Made by a program: the position numbers and the translations under genes. The notes beneath the pieces were generated by a model that ran no database searches, was not told the origin of the DNA, and was given only the letters and a program-made list of their open reading frames with translations. A DNA stretch of 64,000 nucleotides from Streptomyces griseus (GTDB lineage Bacteria > Actinomycetota > Actinomycetes > Streptomycetales > Streptomycetaceae): assembly GCF_900460065.1 (NCBI RefSeq), contig NZ_UAVD01000037.1:62001-126000 (forward strand), written 5' to 3'. Below, in pieces: positions 7,789 through 18,462 of this stretch; the first letter of the stretch is position 1, and every line of letters begins with the position of its first letter.

Positions 7789-8223
7789 ATGGCTCCGATC
7801 AGGCAGGTACAGATCACCTTCGACTGCGCGTCGCCCTCGCGCGTCGCGTATTTCTGGTGCGAGGTGCTGGGGTACGTCGTTCCGCCGCCACCGGAGGGGT
7901 TCGCCACGTGGGGCGACTACGACCTCTCGCTGCCGCCCGAGAAACGCGACGCGGGATTCGTCTGCCAGGACCCCTCGGGTGTGGGCCCGCGGATGTACTT
8001 CCAGCGCGTTCCCGAAGGCAAGGTCGTCAAGAACCGGGTGCACCTGTGCGTGCGGGTCGGCACCGGGCTCGTGGGGGAGGAGCGCCTCGCCGCGCTGGAG
8101 GCCGAATGCGCGCGACTGGTACCGCTCGGCGCGGTGCGCCTGCGCCTGCTGCTCGCCGACGAGGAGAACGAGTCCTGCCTCGTCATGCAGGACATCGAGG
8201 GCAACGAGTTCTGTCTCGACTGA
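7789..8223 (+). CDS. VOC-family (glyoxalase/bleomycin-resistance fold) protein
   Basis: 144 residues, complete. The start QVQITFDCASPSRVAYFWCE is the first beta-alpha-beta unit of a vicinal-oxygen-chelate fold, and the end LVMQDIEGNEFCLD supplies the typical terminal metal-site Glu (GNEFCL). VLGYVV and RMYFQRVPEGK are further hallmarks of the glyoxalase-like subfamily widespread in streptomycetes. The substrate cannot be told from sequence. The gene stands alone and is followed by a strong hairpin. Confidence 0.8.
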   Translation: MAPIRQVQITFDCASPSRVAYFWCEVLGYVVPPPPEGFATWGDYDLSLPPEKRDAGFVCQDPSGVGPRMYFQRVPEGKVVKNRVHLCVRVGTGLVGEERLAALEAECARLVPLGAVRLRLLLADEENESCLVMQDIEGNEFCLD

Positions 8224-8343
8224 CCCCCCCCGGCTCCCGGCTCCCGGCCTCTGGCTCCTGGCACGCGGCCCTCGGTTTCTGGCGCCCGGACCGGGCCCGG
8301 TCTCTGACCGCCGCCTCCGGCCCCCGGCCTCCGGTCGCAGCGC

Positions 8344-8383
8344 CCCCAACCCCCGGCCCGCGTGGCGGGGCCGGGGGTTGGGG
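8344..8383 (+). terminator. 16-bp perfect hairpin after the VOC gene
   Basis: Arms 8344-8359 and 8368-8383 (CCCCAACCCCCGGCCC with its complement) enclose an 8-nt loop. It lies between the VOC gene and the kinase gene and probably isolates the two units. Confidence 0.6.
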
Positions 8384-8419
8384 CCCGTCCGGCGGTCCGC
8401 CGCACTACCGTGGTTCCGC

Positions 8420-9337
8420 ATGACCGACTTCGAGATCGAGATCACGGCGGACCTGGTCCGCGGCCTGCTCCAGGAGCAGCATCCGGACCTCGCGCGGCTG
8501 GCCGTCCGCGAGGTCGAGGGCGGATGGGACAACCAGCAGTGGCGCCTGGGCGACGAGTTGGTCGTCCGTATGCCCCGTACCGAGCGCGCCCCGGAACTCC
8601 AGCGCAAGGAGCGCCGGTGGCTGCCCGTTCTGGCCCCCCGCCTGTCGCTTCCCGTCCCGAACCCCGTGCGGGCCGGCGAACCGTCCGAACGGTTCCCGAA
8701 GCCCTGGACGGTCATGACGTGGGTCCCCGGTGAGCCGTTGGACCGCACTCCGATCAGCCGCGGCGAGCATGCCGCCGACGCGCTGGCGGACTTCCTCCGG
8801 GCCCTCCACGTCCGGGCGCCCGCCGACGCGCCGGCCGCTTCGGACCGCGGCGGCCACCCCGGCGCGCACACGGAGGGCTTCGGCCACCTCTTCGACGCGG
8901 TCGTCCCCGACGGTGTCGCCGACGACGTCCGGGCCGTCTGGGACCAGGCTGTCGCCGCCCCGGAGTGGGAGGGGCCGCCGGTGTGGGTGCACGGTGATCT
9001 CCACCCGGCCAACGTCGTCGTGTCGGACGGGACGCTCTCGGGCGTGATCGACTTCGGCGACCTGTTCGCCGGCGATCCGGCGTGGGACCTCGCCGCCGCG
9101 TGGGTCGTCCTCCCCGAGGGCGTCGACGCACGGTTCTTCGACGCCTACGGGGGCGCGGACGAGGCGATGATCCGGCGGGCCCGGGGGCTGGCCGCCATGA
9201 AAAGCCTGTTCCTCATGCTCATGGGCCGGAACGGGGACCAGGGGCTTCCCGGCGGCAAGCCGACCTGGGGCCCCGCGGGGCGGACGGCACTCGACCGCGT
9301 TCTGCGCACGGGCGTGGTCCGGGCGCCTCGTCCCTGA
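8420..9337 (+). CDS. Aminoglycoside phosphotransferase (APH) family kinase
   Basis: 305 residues from ATG 8420. The kinase-like fold is shown by WDNQQWRLGDELVVRMPRTE (nucleotide-binding lobe), the Brenner catalytic loop VWVHGDLHPANVVV (HxDxxxxN) and the metal-binding VIDFGDLFAGDPAWDLA. MTWVPGEPLD and ALADFLRALH are typical of the APH(2'')/CHP02721-like group found throughout actinobacteria. The substrate could be an aminoglycoside, another antibiotic or a small metabolite. Without a biosynthetic neighbour, resistance should not be assumed. Confidence 0.85.
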   Translation: MTDFEIEITADLVRGLLQEQHPDLARLAVREVEGGWDNQQWRLGDELVVRMPRTERAPELQRKERRWLPVLAPRLSLPVPNPVRAGEPSERFPKPWTVMTWVPGEPLDRTPISRGEHAADALADFLRALHVRAPADAPAASDRGGHPGAHTEGFGHLFDAVVPDGVADDVRAVWDQAVAAPEWEGPPVWVHGDLHPANVVVSDGTLSGVIDFGDLFAGDPAWDLAAAWVVLPEGVDARFFDAYGGADEAMIRRARGLAAMKSLFLMLMGRNGDQGLPGGKPTWGPAGRTALDRVLRTGVVRAPRP

Positions 9338-9709
9338 GCGCGCCGCGGAGCCTCCTGGGTCTCCTTGGCCCTGTGGGGCCCGGGAGTACGCCGCGGAACC
9401 TCCTCCGTCCCCCTGGTCCTGTGGGGCCCGATGCTCGGCATCCCGACGTACGCGGAGTGGCACCGTTGCGGGGACGTGGACGAGCGGCCCACTACTGCCG
9501 CGGGCGGTACGGGGTAGGCGGTCATCCAGGGGCCCGGTGTCCCCCCGGCGAAGTCGGCCGCTCGCGCCCGGTGACGTCGTCCCCGCCCGGACTCCTCCGG
9601 CGGGGCCGCTCGCCACCCGGCGGGGCCCGCTCGCGACTGCGGCGTACCGGGCGTCCGGCGGCGTGGAGGGGCACCTGGGCATGACCGAGCGGCGGCTATG
9701 TACTAGAGT
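9338..9709. repeat. Intergenic stretch with an imperfect 42-bp direct repeat (9341-9382 and 9389-9430)
   Basis: Two copies starting CGCCGCGGA and ending CCTGTGGGGCCCG, period 48 bp, matching at about 36 of 42 positions. They begin directly after the kinase stop. The remainder to 9709 shows no gene. The repeat may be a slipped-strand duplication. Confidence 0.6.
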
Positions 9710-9727
9710 TATCTCGACATCGAGATA
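9710..9727 (+). promoter_or_regulatory. Perfect palindromic operator upstream of acnA (TamR-type candidate)
   Basis: TATCTCGA-CA-TCGAGATA, eight-base arms with a two-base centre, about 150 nt before the acnA start. From memory, the MarR-family regulator TamR of S. coelicolor controls aconitase and related citrate-cycle genes through an 18-bp palindrome. Assignment to TamR is inference. Confidence 0.55.
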
Positions 9728-9753
9728 TCTGCCGAGGCGCACCACAGCCGCCG

Positions 9754-9787
9754 CCCGGTAAGGGTTACCTAACTAATCCTTACCTTA
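9754..9787 (+). promoter_or_regulatory. Two overlapping DmdR/IdeR-like iron boxes upstream of acnA
   Basis: The 19-mers at 9754-9772 and 9769-9787 each agree at about 15 of 19 positions with the DtxR/IdeR consensus TWAGGTWAGSCTWACCTWA, by hand count. They share four bases and lie about 90-125 nt before the acnA start. Iron control of an iron-sulphur enzyme is biologically sensible, but binding is not shown. Confidence 0.5.
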
Positions 9788-9879
9788 GCGGATGGTCGGG
9801 ACCGTGTACGGCAAACGCGGCGCCGGCTTCCAATGAGGCGCGGCGCGGAGATACGCGCACATTGAAGAAGGAGACTGTC

Positions 9880-12615
<2,736 letters not shown>

Positions 12616-12634
12616 ACGGACCGGACCGAGCAGG

Positions 12635-12672
12635 AAGGGCCGCACCCCGGGGCAACCCGGGGTGCGGCCCTT
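12635..12672 (+). terminator. Bidirectional terminator between acnA and the membrane protein gene
   Basis: 17-bp perfect stem (12635-12651 with 12656-12672) closed by the GNRA loop GCAA. It stands between convergent genes. Confidence 0.85.
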
Positions 12673-12702
12673 CCGCGTACCGCCGAGAGCCCTGGCGGAC
12701 CG

Positions 12703-13281
12703 TCACAGCAGATGCCGGTCGACTGTGCCGATCCGGCACTCCGTGTCCGCGGCCACCTCCCCGGAACCCTGGGCCCTGACCTCGACCGACGCGCCGGGGG
12801 CGATCTCCTCGGTGGTCGCGATGCCGTCGGACACCACGGCGCCGTCCGCGTCCAGGAACGCGATGGTCACGATGTACGCCGCCGGACTCCCGGACCTGTT
12901 CACGATCTTCAGGTCCGCGTGTGGCCAGCCGATGGAGGAGTCGCGCGTGCACGTCGTTATCGTGACGTCCTTCTCGGCGGGCGGCCCGGGCTCCGCGGGC
13001 TCCATCGGCTCCTCCTCGTACGGCTCCGCGTAGGGCGCGTCCGACCGCGGCGGCAGCGCGATGGAGTCCGAGACCGAGTCCATCAACGCGTAGACGAGCG
13101 CCACCATCGCTCCCGCAACGACCAGCCCACCGCCCACGGCGAGCGTCACGATCAGCCCGGTGCGCTGCTTGCCCGGAGGCGGGGCGGGGGCAGCCCACGG
13201 TGAGAGCGGTGGCGCACCGGCGGGAGACCGGTGGTCCGGCTGCGGCTGTTCGGGCGGCGGAGGCGGAAAGGTGTCGGACAT
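12703..13281 (-). CDS. Proline-rich single-pass membrane protein with extracellular beta domain
   Basis: 192 residues. The N-terminal 40 are Pro-rich and cytoplasmic. A TM helix follows near 41-68 (GLIVTLAVGGGLVVAGAMVA), then an acidic Pro/Glu linker. The C-terminal domain (about 105-190) has the pattern of FxLYD/DUF4352-like extracellular domains: VTITTCTRDSSIGWPHADLK, VNRSGSPAAYIVTIAFLDADG and VVSDGIATTEEIAPGASVEV. Two Cys (about 110 and 181) could form a disulphide. The function is unknown; such proteins are common in streptomycetes. It is convergent with acnA. Confidence 0.7.
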   Translation of the reverse strand: MSDTFPPPPPEQPQPDHRSPAGAPPLSPWAAPAPPPGKQRTGLIVTLAVGGGLVVAGAMVALVYALMDSVSDSIALPPRSDAPYAEPYEEEPMEPAEPGPPAEKDVTITTCTRDSSIGWPHADLKIVNRSGSPAAYIVTIAFLDADGAVVSDGIATTEEIAPGASVEVRAQGSGEVAADTECRIGTVDRHLL

Positions 13282-13378
13282 ACGGTCCCCCCACGGGAAA
13301 GTGATCAGCTGAGGGGCTTACCGTACGTGGCCCCACCAGCCCCAACCGCACCACCTGTACAGAAAGCGAACGGACCCC

Positions 13379-14011
13379 ATGGGCGAGCTGATCCTCATCC
13401 GGCACGGCGAGACCGCATGGTCCCGTTCCGGACAGCACACGAGCTACACCGACCTGCCGCTCACCGACGCCGGGGAGCGCCAGGCCCGCGCGCTCGTCCC
13501 GCTGCTGGCCGACCGGAACATCGGGCTCACCCTCGTCAGCCCGATGATCCGGGCCCGCCGCACCGCCGAGCTGGCCGGACTCCCCGCACCCGGGGTCACC
13601 CCCGAGCTGCGGGAGTGGGACTACGGCGGCTACGAGGGCATCACCACCCCGGCGATCCGCCGCACCCGGCCCTTCTGGAACCTGTGGACCGACGGCGTGG
13701 ACCCCGGCTCCGACGAGCACCCCGGTGAGAGCCCCGACCAGATCGGGCAGCGGGCCGACCAGGTCCTCGCGGGCGTCCGGTCCGCCGCCGACGGGATCGG
13801 GAGCGCGGACATCGCGCTCGTCGCGCACTCGCACTTCCTGCGCGTCCTCACCGCCCGCTACCTCGGTCTGACCCCGGCCGAGGGGCGCCTCTTCCAGCTC
13901 GCCACCGGCGCCCTCTCCCGGCTCGGCACCGAACACGGCCGGCCGGTCGTCGCCGCCCTGAACGTCGCGCTGCCCGAAAGCCTTCTGGACAGCCTCGGCG
14001 AGAACCGCTGA
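13379..14011 (+). CDS. Histidine phosphatase superfamily protein (phosphoglycerate-mutase-like)
   Basis: 210 residues. The phosphate pocket is complete: LILIRHGETAW with R8-H9-G10, VSPMIRARRTAEL for the second Arg, the acid residue in LREWDYGGYEG and the second His in IALVAHSHFLRVL. These enzymes pass phosphate through the first His. The small size and YGGYEG motif fit a broad phosphatase rather than a glycolytic mutase. The physiological substrate is unknown. It is divergent from the Pro-rich membrane protein gene. Confidence 0.88.
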   Translation: MGELILIRHGETAWSRSGQHTSYTDLPLTDAGERQARALVPLLADRNIGLTLVSPMIRARRTAELAGLPAPGVTPELREWDYGGYEGITTPAIRRTRPFWNLWTDGVDPGSDEHPGESPDQIGQRADQVLAGVRSAADGIGSADIALVAHSHFLRVLTARYLGLTPAEGRLFQLATGALSRLGTEHGRPVVAALNVALPESLLDSLGENR

Positions 14012-14016
14012 CACGC

Positions 14017-14055
14017 CGGCGGCCGGCACCCCGCCCTCCGGGGTACCGGCCGCCG
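14017..14055 (+). terminator. Bidirectional terminator between the phosphatase and GH92 genes
   Basis: Arms of 17 bases with one C-A mismatch (CGGCGGCCGG pairs with CCGGCCGCCG, then ACCCCG with CGGGGT), loop CCCTC. It is situated between convergent genes. Confidence 0.75.
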
Positions 14056-14073
14056 ATGCCCATCACGTACGGG

Positions 14074-17000
14074 TCAGGAGAGCAGCTCCACCTCCGCGAG
14101 CGTCGCCGAACCCGTCAGCACCAGCCGGTACTTCGTGTACGAGCCGGGCTTCGCCACCGAGAACACCCGGGTCTGCCTGTCCCAGGCGAACGACTGGCCC
14201 GAGCGGCGGTCGACGTCCTTCCACTCCCTGCCGTCCGCCGAACCCTGGAGCGTCCACCCCTGCGGGGCCTTGTCCGCCGCCGCCGAGGTCAGCGTGTACT
14301 GGACGCCCTTCGTGGCCGAGGCCACCGGCAGCTCCACCGACGACTCCACCGTCGCCGAGGTGGCCGAGGTGTCGTCGAACAGCGCGCCGTCACCCTTCAG
14401 CGCGTCGCCCTTGGGCGTGGGGACCCGGTCGTCCTTCTGCACCGAGACCGGGGCGGCGTCCTTGCCCGTGCCCCAGGCCGACGGCTTCGGGCCCATGGCG
14501 AACTCCAGCGTGCCGCCCTTGGCCAGCACGTCGTGGGGGAGCGCCGTGGAGGTCCACTTCTTGCCGTTGACCTTCACGCCCTGCACGTAGATGTTCTCGT
14601 CGCTGTTCTTCGGGGCCTTCACGGTCAGCTTGCGGCCGTTGTCCATGCGGACGGTGACCTCTCTGAAGAGCGGCGAGCCGATCGCGTACTCCCCGCTGCC
14701 CATCACCAGCGGGTAGAAGCCGAGCGAGGAGAAGAGGAACCAGGCCGACTGCTCGCCGTTGTCCTCGTCGCCGTGGATGCCCTGCCCGATCTCGCTGCCG
14801 ACGTACAGGCGGCCCAGCACCTCGCGGACCTTCTCCTGCGTCTTGTACGGCTGCGAGGCCGCGTTGTACATGTACGTGGCGTGGTGGGCGACCTGGTTGC
14901 TGTGGCCGTACTGGCCCATCCGCACGTCCCGTGCCTCGGTCATCTCGTGGATGACCCCGCCGTAGCTGCCGACGAACTCCGGGCCCGCCGTCTCCGGCGT
15001 CGAGAAGTACGTGTCCAGCTTCTTGCCCAGACCGGCCCGGCCGCCGTACAGGTTGGCCAGGCCCCGGCTGTCCTGCGGGGCGGTGAAGGCGTAGCCCCAG
15101 CCGTTGGTCTCGGTGTAGTCGTAGCCCCAGACGCGCGGGTCGTACTGGTCCGAGGGCAGGCGCCAGTCGCCGTTCGGCTTCTTGCCCTGGAAGAACCCGG
15201 CCTTGCCGTCGAAGAGCTTGACGTACTTCTGCGCCCGGTTCATGAAGTACTCGGACTCCTCCTTGTACCGCGCCTTCTTCGTCTTCCTGTACAGCTCCTG
15301 GCCCATGCGGGCGATGCCGTAGTCGTTGACGTAGCCCTCCAGGGACCAGGACAGGCCCTCGTGGGTGGCCGTGTCGGCGTACCCCGTGAAGACCGAGGTC
15401 TCCAGGCCCTTGCGGCCGACGCCGGAGGACGGCGGGGCCACGGTGGCGTTCTTGAGCGCCGCGTCGTAGGCCGCCTCGGCGTCGAACTCCACGCCCTTGA
15501 CGTACGCGTCGGCGAACGCCACGTCCGAGCTGGTGCCGGTCATCAGGTCCGCGTAGCCGGGGGAGGACCAGCGCGAGGTCCAGCCGCCGTCCTTGTAGTG
15601 CTGGACGAAGCCGTCCACCAGCTCGCCGGCCTTCTTCGGGGAGAAGAAGGAGTACGCGGGCCAGGTCGTGCGGTAGGTGTCCCAGAAGCCGTTGTTGACG
15701 TACACCTCGCCGTCGACGATCTTCGCGCCCGTCCGCGTCGGGGTGTTCTCACCGGTCGCCTTGGAGAAGGGGCTGGCGTACCTGTTCTTGCCCTTCACCT
15801 TCTCGTGGCCCGAGTTCGGGTAGAGGTAGAGCCGGTAGAGGCTGGAGTAGAGCGTCGTCAGCTGGTCGGCGTTCGCGCCCTCGACCTCGACCGTCCCGAG
15901 GACGTCGTCCCAGGCGCCCTGCGCCCTGCGCTGCACCCGGTCGAAGGAGGCCGACTCCGGGATCTCCATCGCCAGGTTCTGCTTCGCCTGGTCGACGCCG
16001 ATCAGCGAGGTGGCCAGCCGCAGGTTGACCGTGCGGTCCTTGCCCGCGTCGAAGCGGAAGAACCCGGTGACGTCGTCGCCCCCGCCGCCCTTCAGCCTGC
16101 CGCTGTCGGTGACCGGCGCGTCGAAGACGCCGTACACGAACATCCGGGTCGCACCGGTGGACAGGCCGCTCCTGACGTCCGTGAAGCCCGAGAACGAGCT
16201 GGTCTTCGGGTCCAGGGTGATGCCGCCGTCGTTCGACACGTTGTCGAAGATCAGGCTGGCGTCCTTGCCCGGATAGGTGAACCGCATCCGGGCCGCGTGG
16301 TCGGTCGGCGTCATCTCGGCCTTGAGGCCGTTCTCGAACGTGACGCCGTAGTAGTGCGGCTTCGCCGTCTCGTTCTCGTGCCGGAAGGGCAGTGCGCGGG
16401 CGGTGCGGGAGGCGTCCGGGGTGCCGCTCGCGGTCGAGGGCATCAGCTGGAACGTCTGCCGGTCGCCCATCCACGGACTCGGCTCATGGCTCGCGCCGAA
16501 GGCCTGGAACGTGGGGAGGTTGTCCGCGTTGTTGCCCCGGTGGTAGTCGTACAGCCAGCTCAGCGAACCGGCGTTGGTCACCGGCGTCCAGAAGTTGAAG
16601 CCGTGCGGGACCGCCGTGGCCGGAATGTTGTTGCCGCGCGAGAAGCCGCCGCTGGAGTTGGTGCCGCGGGTCGTCAGCGCGTAGTCCGACAGGTGCGCCT
16701 TGCGCTTCTCGGGCTTCTTCGGGGCGATCGTGATGTCGTCGATCCAGCCCTGGAACTTCGCCTTCCCCTTGGGGGAGTCGTACGCCACCAGGATCCGGTC
16801 GACCGTCTTGCCCGCGGCGACCGTGCCGAGGCGGGCGGCGACCTTGTTCCACTGGTTCACGTAGAGGCGCTTGGCGTCCGCCTGGCCCTGCGGGGTCAGC
16901 AGCCCGCCGTGGCTGTCGGTGGCCTTCAGCTCGCTCAGGTACGTGCCGTCGGTGAAGGCCAGGTCCACCGCGACGTGCGTGGCCGGATAGTTCAGGTCGG

Positions 17001-17958
17001 TCTCGCCCATCTGCGGATAGACGAGGTAGGACAGCTCGGTGTCCTTGGTGACGGCCGTGTTCACGTCGAAGATCTTGTTGTACGAGTACGCGCGTCCGTC
17101 GGGCGTGTGCGTGCCCGCGTAACGCAGTGCCTTCTTTCCGGTGAATCCCGCACCCGACTTCGCGGTGGGGGAGCCGGAGGGGCCGCGGTCGGGCTGGCTG
17201 CGCATCTCCTCGGGCACCGGGGCCGAGGAGTCACCGTTCGAGAACTGAACGTCGGCGAGCTGGAGGGCGTCCGCGCCGTTGTTCGCGGTGATCTCCAGAC
17301 GGAGGTGCGGGTAGGCGGTCTCGCTCGCGAAGTCGTACGTCTTCGTCTCGTGCCGCTTGGCGAAGGACTCGCCGGTGCGGGTGTCGAGGTCGGTCCACTC
17401 CTTGCCGTCCGCCGAGCCCTGGAGCGTCCAGTCCTTCGGGTCGCGCTCCGCGTGGTCGTTGGCCGAAGTGAGCGCGTACGTCACGACCTTGACGGGTTCG
17501 TCCAGGTCGAACTCCACCCAGCCGGTCTTCGCGAACGTCAGCCACTTGGAGCCCGGCTCGACGTCGACGAGGTTCTCCTTGACCTCGCCGCCCGCGGTGT
17601 TCTCGGCGCTCGCGCGGACCTCCGTCACCCGGTCGGTGACGTTGCCCGGTATGCCGGAGGAGAAGCCCCCGTCGACGCCGGAGGACCGCTTCTCGCCGTC
17701 GGGGCCCTCCTCGACGGTGTTGCGCCAGTCCGGCTGCTTCTCGTCCGCCTCGAACGAGGTGCTGAACGTCCGGTCGCCGGAGGGCTTCCGGTCCGGCGCG
17801 GAGGGCTGGGCGGTGGCGACCGCGGGGGCGATCACCACCAGGGCGAGGGAGGCCGCCAGGGCCGCCGCTGTGGGGGTCCGTCTCCGGCGGGGAGCCGGGC
17901 GGGGGACCGCGTGAGGGTCCTGGTCGGATCCGTGATTGAGGCCGCGTGGTGGCTGCAT
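14074..17958 (-). CDS. Secreted GH92 alpha-mannosidase with N- and C-terminal F5/8C-like modules
   Basis: 1294 residues from ATG 17958, preceded by GGAGG at about 10 nt; an ATG at 18033 would put 25 odd residues before the signal. The signal peptide is an Arg-rich stretch (RPAPRRRRTP), then a hydrophobic core and APAVATAQP as the likely cleavage site. Residues about 55-270 form a discoidin/F5-8C-type sugar-binding module (WVEFDLDEPVKVVTYALTSA, DWTLQGSADGKEWTDL). The GH92 catalytic region follows from about 470, with GFNFWTPVTNAGS, NNGFWDTYRTTWPAYSFFSP and the signature GDEDNGEQSAWF near residue 1062, which holds the acid/base region. A second F5/8C-like module closes the protein. GH92 enzymes are Ca-dependent, inverting exo-mannosidases, mostly alpha-1,2, acting on fungal or other N-glycans outside the cell. 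Divergence from ngcEFG fits co-use of host or fungal glycans. Confidence 0.92.
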   Translation of the reverse strand: MQPPRGLNHGSDQDPHAVPRPAPRRRRTPTAAALAASLALVVIAPAVATAQPSAPDRKPSGDRTFSTSFEADEKQPDWRNTVEEGPDGEKRSSGVDGGFSSGIPGNVTDRVTEVRASAENTAGGEVKENLVDVEPGSKWLTFAKTGWVEFDLDEPVKVVTYALTSANDHAERDPKDWTLQGSADGKEWTDLDTRTGESFAKRHETKTYDFASETAYPHLRLEITANNGADALQLADVQFSNGDSSAPVPEEMRSQPDRGPSGSPTAKSGAGFTGKKALRYAGTHTPDGRAYSYNKIFDVNTAVTKDTELSYLVYPQMGETDLNYPATHVAVDLAFTDGTYLSELKATDSHGGLLTPQGQADAKRLYVNQWNKVAARLGTVAAGKTVDRILVAYDSPKGKAKFQGWIDDITIAPKKPEKRKAHLSDYALTTRGTNSSGGFSRGNNIPATAVPHGFNFWTPVTNAGSLSWLYDYHRGNNADNLPTFQAFGASHEPSPWMGDRQTFQLMPSTASGTPDASRTARALPFRHENETAKPHYYGVTFENGLKAEMTPTDHAARMRFTYPGKDASLIFDNVSNDGGITLDPKTSSFSGFTDVRSGLSTGATRMFVYGVFDAPVTDSGRLKGGGGDDVTGFFRFDAGKDRTVNLRLATSLIGVDQAKQNLAMEIPESASFDRVQRRAQGAWDDVLGTVEVEGANADQLTTLYSSLYRLYLYPNSGHEKVKGKNRYASPFSKATGENTPTRTGAKIVDGEVYVNNGFWDTYRTTWPAYSFFSPKKAGELVDGFVQHYKDGGWTSRWSSPGYADLMTGTSSDVAFADAYVKGVEFDAEAAYDAALKNATVAPPSSGVGRKGLETSVFTGYADTATHEGLSWSLEGYVNDYGIARMGQELYRKTKKARYKEESEYFMNRAQKYVKLFDGKAGFFQGKKPNGDWRLPSDQYDPRVWGYDYTETNGWGYAFTAPQDSRGLANLYGGRAGLGKKLDTYFSTPETAGPEFVGSYGGVIHEMTEARDVRMGQYGHSNQVAHHATYMYNAASQPYKTQEKVREVLGRLYVGSEIGQGIHGDEDNGEQSAWFLFSSLGFYPLVMGSGEYAIGSPLFREVTVRMDNGRKLTVKAPKNSDENIYVQGVKVNGKKWTSTALPHDVLAKGGTLEFAMGPKPSAWGTGKDAAPVSVQKDDRVPTPKGDALKGDGALFDDTSATSATVESSVELPVASATKGVQYTLTSAAADKAPQGWTLQGSADGREWKDVDRRSGQSFAWDRQTRVFSVAKPGSYTKYRLVLTGSATLAEVELLS

Positions 17959-17989
17959 GCCGAGCCGTTCCTCCCCGGGAAAATGCCTG

Positions 17990-18001
17990 GACAACGTTGT
18001 C
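17990..18001 (-). promoter_or_regulatory. Palindromic operator GACAACGTTGTC upstream of GH92 gene
   Basis: A perfect 12-bp palindrome with central CG, 32-43 nt before the GH92 start. It has the look of LacI- or ROK-family operators that gate sugar-use genes. A diverged copy (10 of 12 positions) lies before xylF at 23238-23249. Confidence 0.5.
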
Positions 18002-18201
18002 ATAGTGGGATGCAAGGTCCAGTAGGGAGCCAAGTGGCTGGACGTGTCAAGGGTGTTGCCGCGAGGCCCCTCGGCGAATCGGCCGGAATGCGGAAATAGT
18101 CGCCGCGGGGGGAGGGCGCGGGGTGCCGAGGTGTCCGTGAGGTCTCAACTCGGGAAAGACTGCCGCCCAAACCTGCATTCGATCTTGCTCAGTTGGCGAC
18201 G

Positions 18202-18217
18202 AGTGGACTATACCTGT
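18202..18217 (+). promoter_or_regulatory. DasR-responsive-element-like site upstream of ngcE
   Basis: AGTGGACTATACCTGT agrees with the dre consensus (AGTGGTCTAGACCACT) at 12 of 16 positions. It lies about 245 nt before ngcE. DasR is the GlcNAc-6-P-sensing GntR regulator of chitin and aminosugar genes, so control of a GlcNAc/chitobiose transporter is expected. Binding is inferred. Confidence 0.6.
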
Positions 18218-18462
18218 CGGCACCTGCACGGCCGCTTCACGCGGACGTGCGCGCGGGGGAATCAGTGACGGTCGCGAGGACGCCAGGGGTGTCCTCGCTG
18301 TACGGTCTTCCGGCATCCCCACTGCACCGGCCCGTCCGGTACATCTGCATATCCGCATGACCCAAGCGCAATTGACCGCGGTGGCGGGGCCCTTCGCCTG
18401 AGGCGAGTTTCGACGGGTGACCGGCACACCGCCTGAGTCCTGGAGAAGGCGAGGACTTGAGC

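Noticed and set aside
8420..9337. Calling the kinase an antibiotic-resistance gene
   Set aside because: The APH fold is broad and there is no antibiotic cluster beside it; only the family can be claimed.
14056..18099. A 1347-codon plus-strand frame opposite the GH92 gene
   Set aside because: Arg/Val/Gly/Leu-rich low-complexity product typical of antisense GC-rich frames; the GH92 motifs are on the minus strand.
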